From Lolium rigidum (taxonomy: Eukaryota > Streptophyta > Magnoliopsida > Poales > Poaceae): DNA of 64,000 bases. Made by a program: the position numbers and the translations under genes. The DNA lies in contig NC_061510.1 in NCBI RefSeq assembly GCF_022539505.1, positions 279,640,330-279,704,329 of the forward strand, read 5' to 3'. Below the pieces are notes generated by a model, which worked only from the letters and a program-made list of their open reading frames with translations, ran no database searches and had not been told where the DNA came from. Position 1 is the stretch's first letter, and each line of letters begins with the position of its first letter. This document shows, one piece after another, positions 38,080 through 49,510 of the stretch.

Positions 38080-41000
38080 TAATATAAATGTTAATAATAA
38101 TTTTATGTCAAAAAATGTTGTTATTACTATTTTCATAATAGTTTTCCATTTTAAAATAAGATTAGTGTTCCTTTTAAAACATCATTCAAATATTAGAATG
38201 TTCAAATAATATAAAACAAATTTAAATCATTCACATAACATATATATTCAAAACTAGAATCATTCAAATAAGATAAATGTTCTTTTCAGAAAAATATTCA
38301 TATAACATAAATGTTCATATTGAAAAATAAAATAGAAAATAAAACACATAAAATAAAATTGAAAAGAAAAGGCGAAATAGAAAATAGAAGATAAGAAAAA
38401 AAAAAGGAAAAAGAAAAAAACATATAATTTGGGCCGCATTGGGAGCAGCCCATGGTGGAAGGAAAACCTTCAACTCTTCAACTACTAATGTTGATGATAT
38501 TTCATTTTCGCTATTTAATTTTTGCCGATGAGGGTTTCGAAAGTAGAACTTGTCTCGTCATGTTTAGCCGGAAAAACAATCATCCATAATTACGAAATCC
38601 TTGTCACTTACTTGCCACATTGTAATAAATATTTTGGCATGTTTTATCTGGTATTCTGCATCAACATTTAAGTTAGTGGTACTAATTTTTGTGGAAGAAT
38701 ATTATCGGTATCAAATGTCCACATGCATGCATATCCTCTCTCTATAGGGAAAATGCAAACACATGCCGCACCACAAAACTAATCGGGCATGTGCCCTAGT
38801 TTGATTAATCATTATTAAAATGATTTTTAAAAATCATCATAATCATGAACCATGGAGTTTTGAAAATATAGAAAATATATATGAATAGAATAATATTTTG
38901 GAGGAATTGCATAATACACCTTATGAAATATATTTGAAACATGTCATACGTTTAATGTAATGATAAATAAAAACATACGTCTTCATTTTCTTCGCACTTT
39001 ACTACGAGTTCAATTAGCCACCCATGTTAGTCTATCAAGTATGGATATTTATGTGCCCACTAACCACATATCCTAAAAGTAGAAAAGAAACCAACCTTTA
39101 ATAACATGGAAGTCTAATTAAAAAAATAAACATAAAAAAGGAAACCACCCCTTAAAATAAAATAGAAAATAAACCACCCCTTAAAAATAGACCATGTAGA
39201 AACACCCCTCTATTCTCTAACTTAGGGGAAGATCAAGATATTTTATATTTTTAAGGTCATGTATCCCTCAACGATTTGGCACGAAGTGGAAGAAACCCAA
39301 AATAAGATTTCCGGAATGGGGACAACCCACAAAGAGGGAAGAGAGTTGTACTTCATCATCTTAAGAACATGACGATGATGCTAGTGAGATAATTGACGAT
39401 GAAGGGTATAATGATGAAAGGGGGCATGAGAGTCATATTCTAGGCTGAAACAAAGGGAAGTTCGAAGGAGGAAGAAGGCCAATAAGAGGTTGAGGAGATA
39501 AGAAAAGGTTTGATTCCATGAGGGAGAAGCTTGATGGGATGATCGAGGCAAGGAAGGAGATGGCGGAGAAGAATCTTCAAGCAAAGATGGAGTTGGCTAA
39601 GAAGAATAGCCTAGAGAAGTATGATACCCACATTGAGGAAATGGAGGCACACAAGACTATCTTTGGGGAACGTAGGCTTACCCTCGGTGAGAGGAATTTG
39701 AAGAAAGGGGATAGAAGTAAATGAACGAGAAGGGCTTGAGGATGCTTGGATCAAGATATACCCTAGTGTGATATGGACGAGAAGGTAAGAGCGTTTAGGA
39801 AATCACTATGAGATCTTGGCTTATAGGACGTGTTGTAGTGGATCAAGTATAGATAGCAATGGCACTGATAACCACAATGTGAATGGTGATGTGTGTGGTG
39901 CTCATAATAATAAGCAATATGTGAACTTTCTTCTGTCGTGATCTTTACAATGGATTTATTTTCCTTTCCATTACATTATTTTTGGATTATGGATGATCAT
40001 CTATTTGGGATGATAAACTTGCTATGACGATAGCCATTTGTGGGTTGATATGATGCTTATGAGGTCCATTTTGTTGATTAAGTGTCGATTGTACCTGAAT
40101 TGTTAATTTTAAATTGGTAGGTTTAAAAGTTGTCAACTTGTATTTGTTTCAAATATAGAACGTTGAATTATTATGGTATGGACTTGAAGTTTAGAGAGAC
40201 AATTTGCTACACTAGGCTAGCTACACCACATCCCCTTCCCAGTCATCTGTCGATAGATACAAGCTTGATAATCACATTTCAGCTTGTCTTTCTCGTCAAA
40301 ATGAGATTGTTTATAAAACCAATTTCACAATTTTATATTGAAATTTTTGTCGTCATTTTTTTGGTTGACATTTTATGTTGACTTTTTTGGGGGTTGTGAG
40401 TTGATTTGGACTAAAAAAAATGAGTTTTTGAAGTTTCAAATCACTATCATTGCTATTTGTTTGCTCTAATAATGACATCCTCCCATTTCTTTAGAGTAAT
40501 TTCCTTTAACCGATCTGCATATGTGTCACTTTAGGTAGGATATCCCTGGGTGGCAAGTCCTTTTTGTTAGACTTTATATGGTCTCTCGAGAAATCTAGGG
40601 GTTCTTCTAAATCTATTTTAGACACTTCTTTTAGAGCCATTTTGTTTGGATTTTTAGAGTAGCTTCTGGTCTAATTAAGCTTAAGTTGAAAAGAACTTCA
40701 TTTTAACCCATTTCCGAACGCATCCAGCTTCACCGTTTCCTTCACATTTGGGAGAAGTCAGCACCTCCCAACTTCGGAACATATGTGTGAAAAAAACGGA
40801 TTGAAATAATTCAGTATGAGTTACTTCCGACACATATTAAGTCCATGAGGATTAGATCTTAATAATCACACAACTTGGAAAATAAGTTAGGATAGTGAAA
40901 TTAAGCTGAAAGAATCGGACGTAAGTTTTTCATGATCTTGTTTCCTTTGTTGTTTCTTTGGGCAGCTCACGCCGGAGTGGTTTCTGTCCAAGCCAGAACC

Positions 41001-41375
41001 TAAAAGAACCAGGCCTTGAAAAGTCTTCTAGAGTTGCTCTTACGTGGTGGTAAAGAGTAAACTGGGCTATGATTATGCTAAGTAAAATGAACTATGTTTA
41101 TTTTTTATACAATTATCATCATTTTTGCCGACCATATACATGATTAAACCAATTTCTCATCTTCCTCTCCTATACGAAGTGCACGGTGTATGGCTGGATT
41201 CTCCAGACCACCCACAAAAAGGAACCAAACATTTCGCGTCAATGGCGCGCCGGCGATGGACGATCTCTCCGGGATCAGTCTCTCCCGCCGGCTGTATACT
41301 ATCTCTCTGCCTCTCAACTTCTCCCCTGCAAAGAGCAAAGAGCACAGCAAAAAGAATTTGATCTCGCTCTCCCGA
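38080..41375. other. Intergenic, AT-rich, one transposon-protein fragment
   Basis: Much of this stretch is simple A/T-rich sequence. The only gene-like segment is the Harbinger ORF1 fragment at 39360-39830. The right end (about 41100-41375) is expected to include the 3' UTR of the neighbouring minus-strand gene. Confidence 0.45.
39360..39830 (+). pseudogene. Harbinger ORF1-like C-terminal fragment
   Basis: An acidic run (DDDASEIIDDEG) is followed, after in-frame stops, by a highly charged helix at 39518-39724 (MREKLDGMIEARKEMAEKN and onward). This is the layout of the C-terminal region of Harbinger ORF1 / NAM-associated proteins. No Myb/SANT half is recognisable upstream and frames are broken, so it is a relic. 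Confidence 0.4.
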
Positions 41376-43931
41376 TCACGGCCCGACGACCTTAACTCGC
41401 ATTGTCTTGGCGTGCATCTCGGCGAACTCGGTCTCCGACGTCTCCGAGTTGGACGACGAGGTGAGATGCCTCACCGAGTGGCGGTCGTCGGCGGCGTAGC
41501 GGCGTCGGAGCGCCGCCGAGGCGAGCACGAGCAGCGCCATGACCGCAGACAGCGCGGCGAGCGAGGCCCACGTCGCGCGCGCGCCACGCCGCAGCGGCGC
41601 GCACTGGTTGCCCACGATGTCAGCGAAGCCGGCCTTCACCAGCTCGCAGCTCACCAGCCGCTCCGTGCCCGGGAAGATGTCCAGCACGTTCTGGATGGAG
41701 CTCGTGTACGTCTGCACCATGTCGTAGTCGATCGCCGACGAGAGCTCGGCCGGCGCGCAGTTGGCGCCGCCGCCCAGAACCGAGCAGGTCAGCCTCTTCA
41801 GGATCTTCAGAACAAGAAGGTGAGAACAATGACCGATGCCATGTCAAGATCAGATGGGTATTGTTTGCTTACCTGAGGGATATCACCGATGGTGGCTTCA
41901 CCGGAGGCGCAGTTCTCCGGCCGGTACCTGTACTCCGGCGGCCCGGTGAACGGGTTGCAGATGTAGTCTAGCTGCTTCACGCCGTACTGCGACTTGATCG
42001 AGTAGATGTTGGAATTCACCTGTCGAAATCAATATTCAGAAACAATCCGGATGCATACCAATTACCAGCTCTGTCTGTTCTGCTTCTAAACGCAGCTTGA
42101 GAGATTTTTACACAGTTTGTTGATTACCTGGTCTATGATGTCGTGGATTCCTGCACTAACATTGTGCAGGATCATGCCTCCGTACAGCTTCTCGCTGCAG
42201 GGTATGATGGTGCCCAAAGTACTGTTCTTGGGGTTCAGCTGGTACTCCTCGAGAGCCGCACACGTGTCGCCGGCAAACTTGTCGAAGAAGTAATACAGTC
42301 CAAAGTACATCCAAAAGAGGGCTGTCAGTGCCCAGCACAAGGCTATGCACCTGTTGCAAACAGATTGTCGTCATCAGAATATTGTCTGAAATTTAAGAAG
42401 GTTTTTCAGCTTCTAATGGGTGTTGAAGGATACTCACAAGTAGTACAATTTATGTAGCCTTAGAGGTCTTGCCACTACAATACAGAAGCAGTGTGTTAAT
42501 TTACTTGTCAGCTATATGTAAGACGTTTTCTCACTTAGAAACATTTCACCATGATCAACTTACCTAGCAATGCAAGAACCGCGACAAGATTCAGCGTCAC
42601 GGTTGAAATGGTGACAGCTTCCCTGAAAATTAATCAGCTGTATTAGTTACCTTGATGATAAGGCGATTTCCTAAAATAAATTCAAAAACTAGGTAATGTA
42701 GTACTGTATCAAAATCATGTCTATCCTGCGAAAATATCTTACAGTGTGTTGATGCCTTTGCTGGCCAAGCGCATGTTCTTCTCGGCCTTCTCCTGAATCT
42801 CTACGGCTTCAGAGTTGAGTGTATGTACTGTGGAGTTCAGATGATCGAAGGCTTTGCTGCTGCTACTGTATAGCCTCGACATGTTTTCCATCCTCTCAAT
42901 GGCTCCTGTAATGTTGTATATCGTCGCCGTCGCCTCAAACGCAGTTCTACCAACGATCTCTTTGATGGACTCTGCTCTAGAATGAAATCTTACAGCGCCG
43001 TAAAGTGTGATTGATGATGCAACTCTGCGAATAAAGCAACTAGTTTAGTCACAGCAGATGAGAATTCGATGGGATTTTTTTAAACTGTAATTCGATGGGA
43101 TTATTGCTGAGCTGAGCTGAGTAACTTACATGGCAAAAGCTGCAAGAAGAATGAGACATATCACAGACAAAATGTGGTATTTGTCAAGAAAATTGTCAAT
43201 GACACCATATCTTTCTTTCCTCTTGGCGAAGAAAATCTTCGAAACAAGAAGAAACCCCGCAAAAAGACTACCACCGATAACCCATAACGCCGCGATGATA
43301 TATCCGAATCTACCTGTAAATATGGCTGACTGAAAAAGTAAACAACAATGACAATCAGTTTTCTGCACATTTAAAAGGAAACTTAGGATAAGCATCATCC
43401 CTTTATGCCACGATCATGAACATGATACACCACAAAAGCAGCCATTTCTGGTATCAGCAAATCAGCAAATCAGTATGATTACAGCAAGCAGTGTGTATGG
43501 CTCTTCAGATTGTATTTAGAGAAGAATAGAACTTACACTCCAGTAGTGCTCGTTTGTGATGTTATACCCTCCCTCATACTTCCTTAAGCCATCAAGAGGG
43601 TCGATTCTTCTCGTTCTCCTCGAAAGGTCGCTATCCGATCTATTATTACCCGTCTCCAACAGAACCTTACCTGCTGATCAACACAGACAATTACAGGGAT
43701 CAATTACCTTTCAAAAATCAAAACCAAACTTAACTTGCATGTTAATAACTGGAAAGGTGAAATAATATCTGGAAGGTTTCATGAGGTGGTAGATCAAGGC
43801 TATTCACCTGCTCCACTGTGGGGTGAGCTTTTGGATCCTTGTAGAGTGGCTTGGGCCTGCGCTTGCGCGCATGTGATGGCTGCAAAGAAGCAAAGCAGCA
43901 ACACTAACCGCTCCAATCTCCTCGATTCCAT
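41376..43931 (-). CDS. Tweety-like five-helix transmembrane protein (DDB_G0292058-like family), 9 exons
   Basis: Exons in coding order: 43808-43931, 43537-43670, 43130-43329, 42743-43024, 42564-42622, 42438-42474, 42128-42350, 41873-42019, 41376-41804. All introns are GT-AG and phases are consistent, giving 544 residues. A signal peptide (1-24) is followed by predicted helices at about 94-120, 139-162, 250-267, 278-301 and 480-501. A long extracytosolic segment with several NxS/T sites and paired cysteines lies between helices 4 and 5. The C-terminal tail is cytosolic and S/E-rich. Plant members of this family have the same size and arrangement; five helices recall animal tweety anion channels, but channel activity is not shown for plants. 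The first ATG in this frame is used. Function beyond a plasma-membrane or endomembrane protein is unknown. Confidence 0.85.
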
Positions 43932-45300
43932 GTCGCCGGTAAGCTGCCATGAGAAAAGCTCCAAACATTACTCTCCAACTTCATCCGGACCAACAAAAAG
44001 GAGAAGAAGAAACCAAAAGCTATCACTAGATCTCTGCATGTGCTCGCAGTGTTACTGAAACAGGGATGCGTAGGTGTAGTAAGACAATACGCAGATCAAC
44101 CTGCCACCGAGTGCTTTCCATGTCATCTGAAGTTTCTCTCCTCTGCCTAATTTCTGAAGAAAACTGCCGCCGCTTCGGACCAACTTTTGGAAAAGATGAC
44201 TTTGGTTTTTAACGTCTGTGGAATATATACTTGTAGTGTTTGTTTACCGTGGCTAACATTAATTGCGGCTTGCGAGACAGACAAAATCCTCCGGATACTG
44301 GACATGAAGAACGCATGGCATTAATTGAGTAGGAGGAGGAGTACACCGCTCTACTACATAAGGACGAAATCTTGGAGACATGGCGATTTACTTGCGAATA
44401 TTGCAAAAATCATGGCGGTGCTTAATTCATGATCTAGGAGTATCGAACTATTACTCACTCACCGCGTTAATTGAAATTTGAGAGGGAGAGAGAAAGAGAG
44501 AGTATTGTACGGAGTAGTATAAAAGATACAGTATAATAAAAAATACATCGAAGTTCTCTCTCAAAAAATCTGTACTGAATTAAGAATTCAGATACATACG
44601 GCTAGGATCAGAAGTAATTCGGTGTTCCTCTCTTTCCAATGAAACTCCTCTTCTTCATACTGCAACTTGCAATGCCGATCTCCCGATTCCCGAACGAAAA
44701 GAAACCCCTAGAACGTAATTAAATCCTACGAAAACCCCTCTGAAACTTCCACCGCAATTGAGTGAACGAAGGGAACAGAGTAAACAAAACTCCAGTAATC
44801 CACGTTACAGAAGAAATCCAGTTCAAGTTCTGGAAACTCAAGAACAGAGAGATGGATACTAGAACTAGATTACCGAAATCTGTAATGCGGAGCGTCCAAG
44901 AGAAATCGCAGAGAGGGAACATAAACGAAGATCGTTACCAGGTTCGAAGCTTTTATCTTCCAGACGTCGCCTCCTCCCTTGGAAGCATATCCGGCGGGGC
45001 TGCTCTTCTGGTCGCACCACCACACCTTGGCGACCCTGTTGAAGCCGGCACAACCAGAAGGGAGACCAACAGAGACTGCTTCGTTCCGGTCTCTCTCACC
45101 ATTAATTCCGTTTCTTACTCATCGTCCGATCCAAAACCTTTCCCTCTCTTCTCCGTATCTATCTCGAACAAGGCCGCCTCTGCCTGCCTTCCCTTTCCAT
45201 GGCGGAAACGCGCGCGGAGTAAGGCAAGTACTTATACGGGATCAATCAGGACTGGAGGTTTAAAGCAGGTGTTTAAAGCGGCATCCTTTTCTTTGGAATG
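43932..45300 (-). promoter_or_regulatory. 5' leader and promoter region of the tweety-like gene, with a probable leader intron
   Basis: A donor-like AACCTG|GTAACG at 44938 and an acceptor-like CATGGCAG at 43944, 12 nt before the ATG, outline a possible leader intron of 44938-43944. Upstream of the donor, 44939-45300 is richer in GC and could be the first exon. It contains a 49-codon upstream ORF (45102 to 44953). Microsatellite-like GA repeats lie at 44482-44502. Transcript ends cannot be fixed from sequence alone. Confidence 0.4.
44953..45102 (-). other. Possible upstream ORF, 49 codons, in the leader
   Basis: The ATG at 45102 opens a frame ending in TAA at 44953, wholly inside the proposed first leader exon. 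If the leader is transcribed as drawn, ribosomes would meet it before the main ATG. It has no family I recognise. Confidence 0.25.
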
Positions 45301-45639
45301 GAGGAACTGGGCGGGCATGGCCCTCGAGCTAAGGAAGGAATTTCTCTACCTATCTGATGATGCAGGGAACAGAGAGAGGGGTCATGGAGCGGCAACGTAT
45401 AAAAGGGTTTGAAACTGGCCGCGTAACAACTTTTGACTCGGAATCGTGAAGAGGGGAGGGGTTGTTTTTTTTTTGGTTCCTTCTTTCTCTCCTTCCTTTC
45501 TGCTTCCTCGCTTCCCGTTCTTTTCAAAGCCGTGTGTGTGTGTGTGCGTGGGTGACGGGCGCCGGAGACGCAACGAAGTTGTGCTCGTTGTAGCTCTGGG
45601 CTCTGGCTCTCCCTGGGTGGGGAGGTTTTGTGAGATTGA

Positions 45640-47140
45640 CCTCGTAGTGTCCGGTATTGATGTGACTGACCCGATAGTTTGATTAAGCTGCTGGTCGGCA
45701 ATAACTTGCTTCCATATTTTCTTGTCCGAAGGGAAATGACTTCTTCAATAGGCAAACCATTTGGGTTGTTTATGTGGTACATACTATCATACTAGGATGA
45801 TCTAACCATACCTATGGTCCGCTTAAGTTTAACCTTGCTCACAACCGTTTAATTTCGATGTATGTTTGAGTATTGTTAAAAACACATAAGTCACGCAACA
45901 CACGGCGATGACCTTGTGACTAGAAATATCTAATATACAAGAATCCCTAAAACTTCAGTCTTACCCAAAAGGTCCAATAGTGTAATAATGAAAACCGCAA
46001 AAAAAGTGTACCGTCAAAAACATCATAAGAAAAATAGAGTATTCTCGCAAAAAAAACAAGATTAAATTAGTGTGCAACTAAGACTAAATTTGCAAGGACC
46101 CAGCTGAATTCATGAACCATTGAATTAGAGCTGCGTCGGCGTATGGATTTTGCAAACGAACAATTTTTTGGAATTATCAAACCACATAGGTCATTCTCCA
46201 AATTATGAAAATCACGGAACACACGTTATCGGGCCTTAAGCCCTTAACTAGAAATATCTCACATACAAGATTTCATAAAACATTAATGAAAATCAGAAAA
46301 AAATACATGATGTGTGCTCAGAAATATCAAACGAAAAAATAGCCAAACCACCACATCATATGCTATAAATTGAGCACTAATACTATTGCCTATTGATTAT
46401 TGATTAATCCGTGTTGAACATGCAAGATTTAAGTGGATATATTCTATGAGTTAATGTGCAATTTAAGACCGGAATTGTAAGGATCCAATTGAATTCATGA
46501 ACCATCGAATTAGAGTGGGGTGGATATTTGGATTTCTTGGGTGGGGGGTGTCGCTCAATTAACCTCATGTTATCAGAAAATGACGTGATGAACCGATGTG
46601 TAGTCGTCCAAAAAACGAGGATATGTTTTTTCCGCGGTATAGTTTGGATAAAGTGCTAATTGCATGCTTTCCTTTTTTGTTTGTGGCAAAATATAATGGC
46701 TTTCTTCAATCAGCACAACCATCTAGGTTGTTGATGAGCTATCATAATACTAGGATCGATGGATCGCAACCATTTTCTTGTGATGTACGTTTACGTTGTA
46801 TAGTCATCTCCAAGATCAAAGATGGCAGTGTGTAAATCATGAAAGTCGCAGAACACTTGATTAGAAATATCCAATGTACAAGAACAAATAAAAGTAATTA
46901 AAGTCACAAAAGGAAATTATATGTTGTCAGAAACATTAAAAGAAAATTTGCTAAACCACCATATCACAAGCTACATATTGAGCAATCTAGCACAAATAAT
47001 ATTATCATGTTTGCCTGATTAATGCAGAATCAGACTCGGGGCTGGATATATAAGATTTAAGTGGATATATTATATGAATTAATATGCTAATAATATTTGA
47101 TTTGTAAGGATCCGTTGAATTCATGAACTATTTCCATCAG
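45640..47140. repeat. Diverged tandem duplications
   Basis: Related blocks recur: AACACACGGCG...CTAGAAATATCTAATATACAAGA near 45895, a similar block near 46210, and another near 46840. GGACCCAGCTGAATTCATGAACCATTGAATTAGAG near 46095 recurs near 46470 and, partly, near 47105. 45690-45800 resembles 46620-46790. The copies are too diverged for a recent origin and carry no gene. Confidence 0.6.
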
Positions 47141-47386
47141 AAAAAGAACGGCACAATACCACAAGACGGAATATACAATTTCTGAGTTATCCGTGGGCGT
47201 GCGTGAGAAACTACGCAAGCTGCAGCATAAAGAGAGGAAAACGATTCTGCCGTGTTTCTTTCGGCTCAACTTTTCTAACCTTTACTCCTGTGTTCACATC
47301 GACCTGCGATTGTGGGAAATCTTGGAACAGCTAGAGCGGTGCCGCCTTGAACCTAACAAACACAAATAGGGAAAGTACATATCCTA

Positions 47387-47779
47387 GGACAAGGCGTTTT
47401 GGCTCATAGGTGTAGATACACCTATTAGGAAAAGTAAAATTTAAATTTATTTCAACATGTTAAAAAAAATCGAATAAAATTCCTCATCGTGCATCCGAAC
47501 ATCCTATGTTCCCTCATAAAAGTTTTGCGGGAAAAATATATTTTATGTGGCCTATGTAAAAAAGACAAATAAATGTCTCGTAAAAAAACTTTCTTGGGGC
47601 ATCAGAAATTGTCTTTTTTGCACAGGCCATAGAAAATAATATTTTTTCGCGACATTTTGTGTGCAAGCATCGAATATGTGGAAGTACATCCCAAATTTAT
47701 TTTTGAAATTTTCAGACATTTTGAACTATGTTTTTTCAGTAATAGGTGCATCTACACCTATGAGCCAAAATGGATTTCC
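47387..47779. mobile_element. Mutator-like MITE, 393 bp
   Basis: Long inverted ends share TTTTGGCTCATAGGTGTAGA followed by (T/A or T/G)CACCTATTA, preceded by a less conserved 12 bp. A perfect 9-bp duplication CATATCCTA flanks it (47378-47386 and 47780-47788), the size expected for Mutator superfamily elements. The AT-rich interior has no gene. Confidence 0.85.
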
Positions 47780-47788
47780 CCATATCCT

Positions 47789-49464
47789 ACTACTACTAGT
47801 AGCATTAGTGAGACTGTTGATTACGCTAACTGAGCTTGGAACGAGCAAAGGTGTCCTCTTTGGAGCTAGCTACAAGCTAAAATACCAGAAACAGAGGAAA
47901 GTATCTGTGTGGGGTCACTTAAAGGTCAGCTGGATTTCTTTGCGGTTCAGGCATAACTGAAACACTAAACAAGTCTGCAGTTTTTAAATAAAAGTCTACG
48001 GCTTCAAAGTTTCACAAAGCAAGATAACAACCTTAAAACAATTCTTTAAAAGAACTATACGGTTTCAAAGTTCCACAAACCAAGATAAAATCTTTAAAAA
48101 TTAGGATCCACTATATTTAAAGTAGTCCCTTTGGACAAACATACAAAGCGATGTCCTATACCACACATTGTTTCAAACTATATTTATACTGCGATCAAAT
48201 ATATTGTCTAGACTAGAGGGATTGGATATGTGAAAGAAAAATGAACTTTGATAAATTTGCTATTATGTCATAATGAATGGTCAATACACATGTTTTCAAG
48301 GATCCATAAAGAGCGAGTCAACAACACGACTCTCCAGCAAGGAACTAACACATGGCGACGAGTCTCCGACGCACTCGCGGGCTAATGATGAAATACCGAA
48401 CCGGGTAGGTTCGTAGGAGTGAGTCATTGATCAAGACCGGGGTGGCCCAACCCAGTTGCCATCTTGAGGAGCATGCTGACCAAGACCCAGCACGACAAAG
48501 AAGTTCGGTCCATCCATCAAGACCATCGTGGGAACAAGCAAATGCATCAATGGTGGTAGTCGTCTAGGGTCTTAGATGATTCGTCTGCATGATGTAAACC
48601 CCTAGGTTAAGTTATCTACATAAGGTTTAGCCAGGATCACGTAGATCAAGTATCCAGTCATCGTCTTAGCCGCCATAGCTTTCATTGCTACCATTCATGC
48701 CATGAGTAACACTGTAATTATATAGACATCAATATAATCAAGCAGGAGTAGGTCTTTACCTCCACCGAGAGGAGCCGAACTTGGGTACATAGTGTCGTGT
48801 ACCAATCTCGTCCGGGTGCTTCAATGTCGTCATCGTCAACCACCTCTCATAAGGTACCCCTGTACCATATGCTTTGTTAATACGAAGGCAAACTTACAAA
48901 GCGATGTCCGAACGTCTTCCAACATAAAATGCAACTCAAAGGAGTGGCGATATCTCACAAAAATATGTAGTGAAAATCTAAGGTCTTGGAGTATTATAGT
49001 TGGTACCATATAGTCTTTGTTTGCAAAAAGCTAAGGCGACATGACAAATAATAAATAGAGAAGTGATAGTACAATAGCACATCTTACTACTAAATTTATT
49101 AGCAGATATGTTTTTACACAATGTTGCATTAGAAATATATAAATAAATAAAAAAGATGAGATTATGAAACAAGGATATGATGGTATGAATTACAGAGCTA
49201 TTAGCATACATTGCTGGCATATGCATGATATGCACTTTTCTCTAAACTGGAGTTGCACTTTTCGAACTTAAGAAATCTCTGTCGACTAAGACATAGACAA
49301 ACCATTTTCCATTGCCTTTAAATATAGAGTAAATTAGTGAAATATCAAATTTTAATATGTGCTGAAATTTTCTTGAGAAAAAATCCTGAAACAAGCAAAA
49401 AAAATTCAGCATCACACAGCTCAGCAACGACAAACTGACTAAAAGTATAGCTTTTAATATTCAC
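47789..49464. other. Intergenic with an LTR-like fragment
   Basis: The segment about 48310-48860 (+) resembles the 3' half of a grass gypsy LTR: a CTAGGTTAAG run, ATCAATATAATCAAGCAGGAGTAGG, then CACCGAGAGGAGCCGAACTTGGGTACA. Its limits are unclear. The remainder is AT-rich with no gene. Confidence 0.4.
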
Positions 49465-49510
49465 TAGATGGGCAGGCGCGCTTCGCCGCGCCGCCTGCCT
49501 ATCGTTGTTT
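49465..49510 (-). mobile_element. Helitron 3' terminus on the minus strand
   Basis: Read on the minus strand, a GC-rich hairpin (GGCAGGCGGCG ... CGCGCCTGCC) is followed by CATCTAG and then T. This is the hairpin-plus-CTAG ending of grass Helitrons. The element would extend to the right; its 5' end (TC on the minus strand) was not located. Confidence 0.55.

Noticed and set aside
41190..41876. 228-residue plus-strand ORF
   Set aside because: Antisense shadow of the last exon of the tweety-like gene.
45396..45404. TATAAAAG as promoter of the tweety-like gene
   Set aside because: It reads as a TATA box only on the plus strand, opposite to that gene; no convincing plus-strand gene follows.
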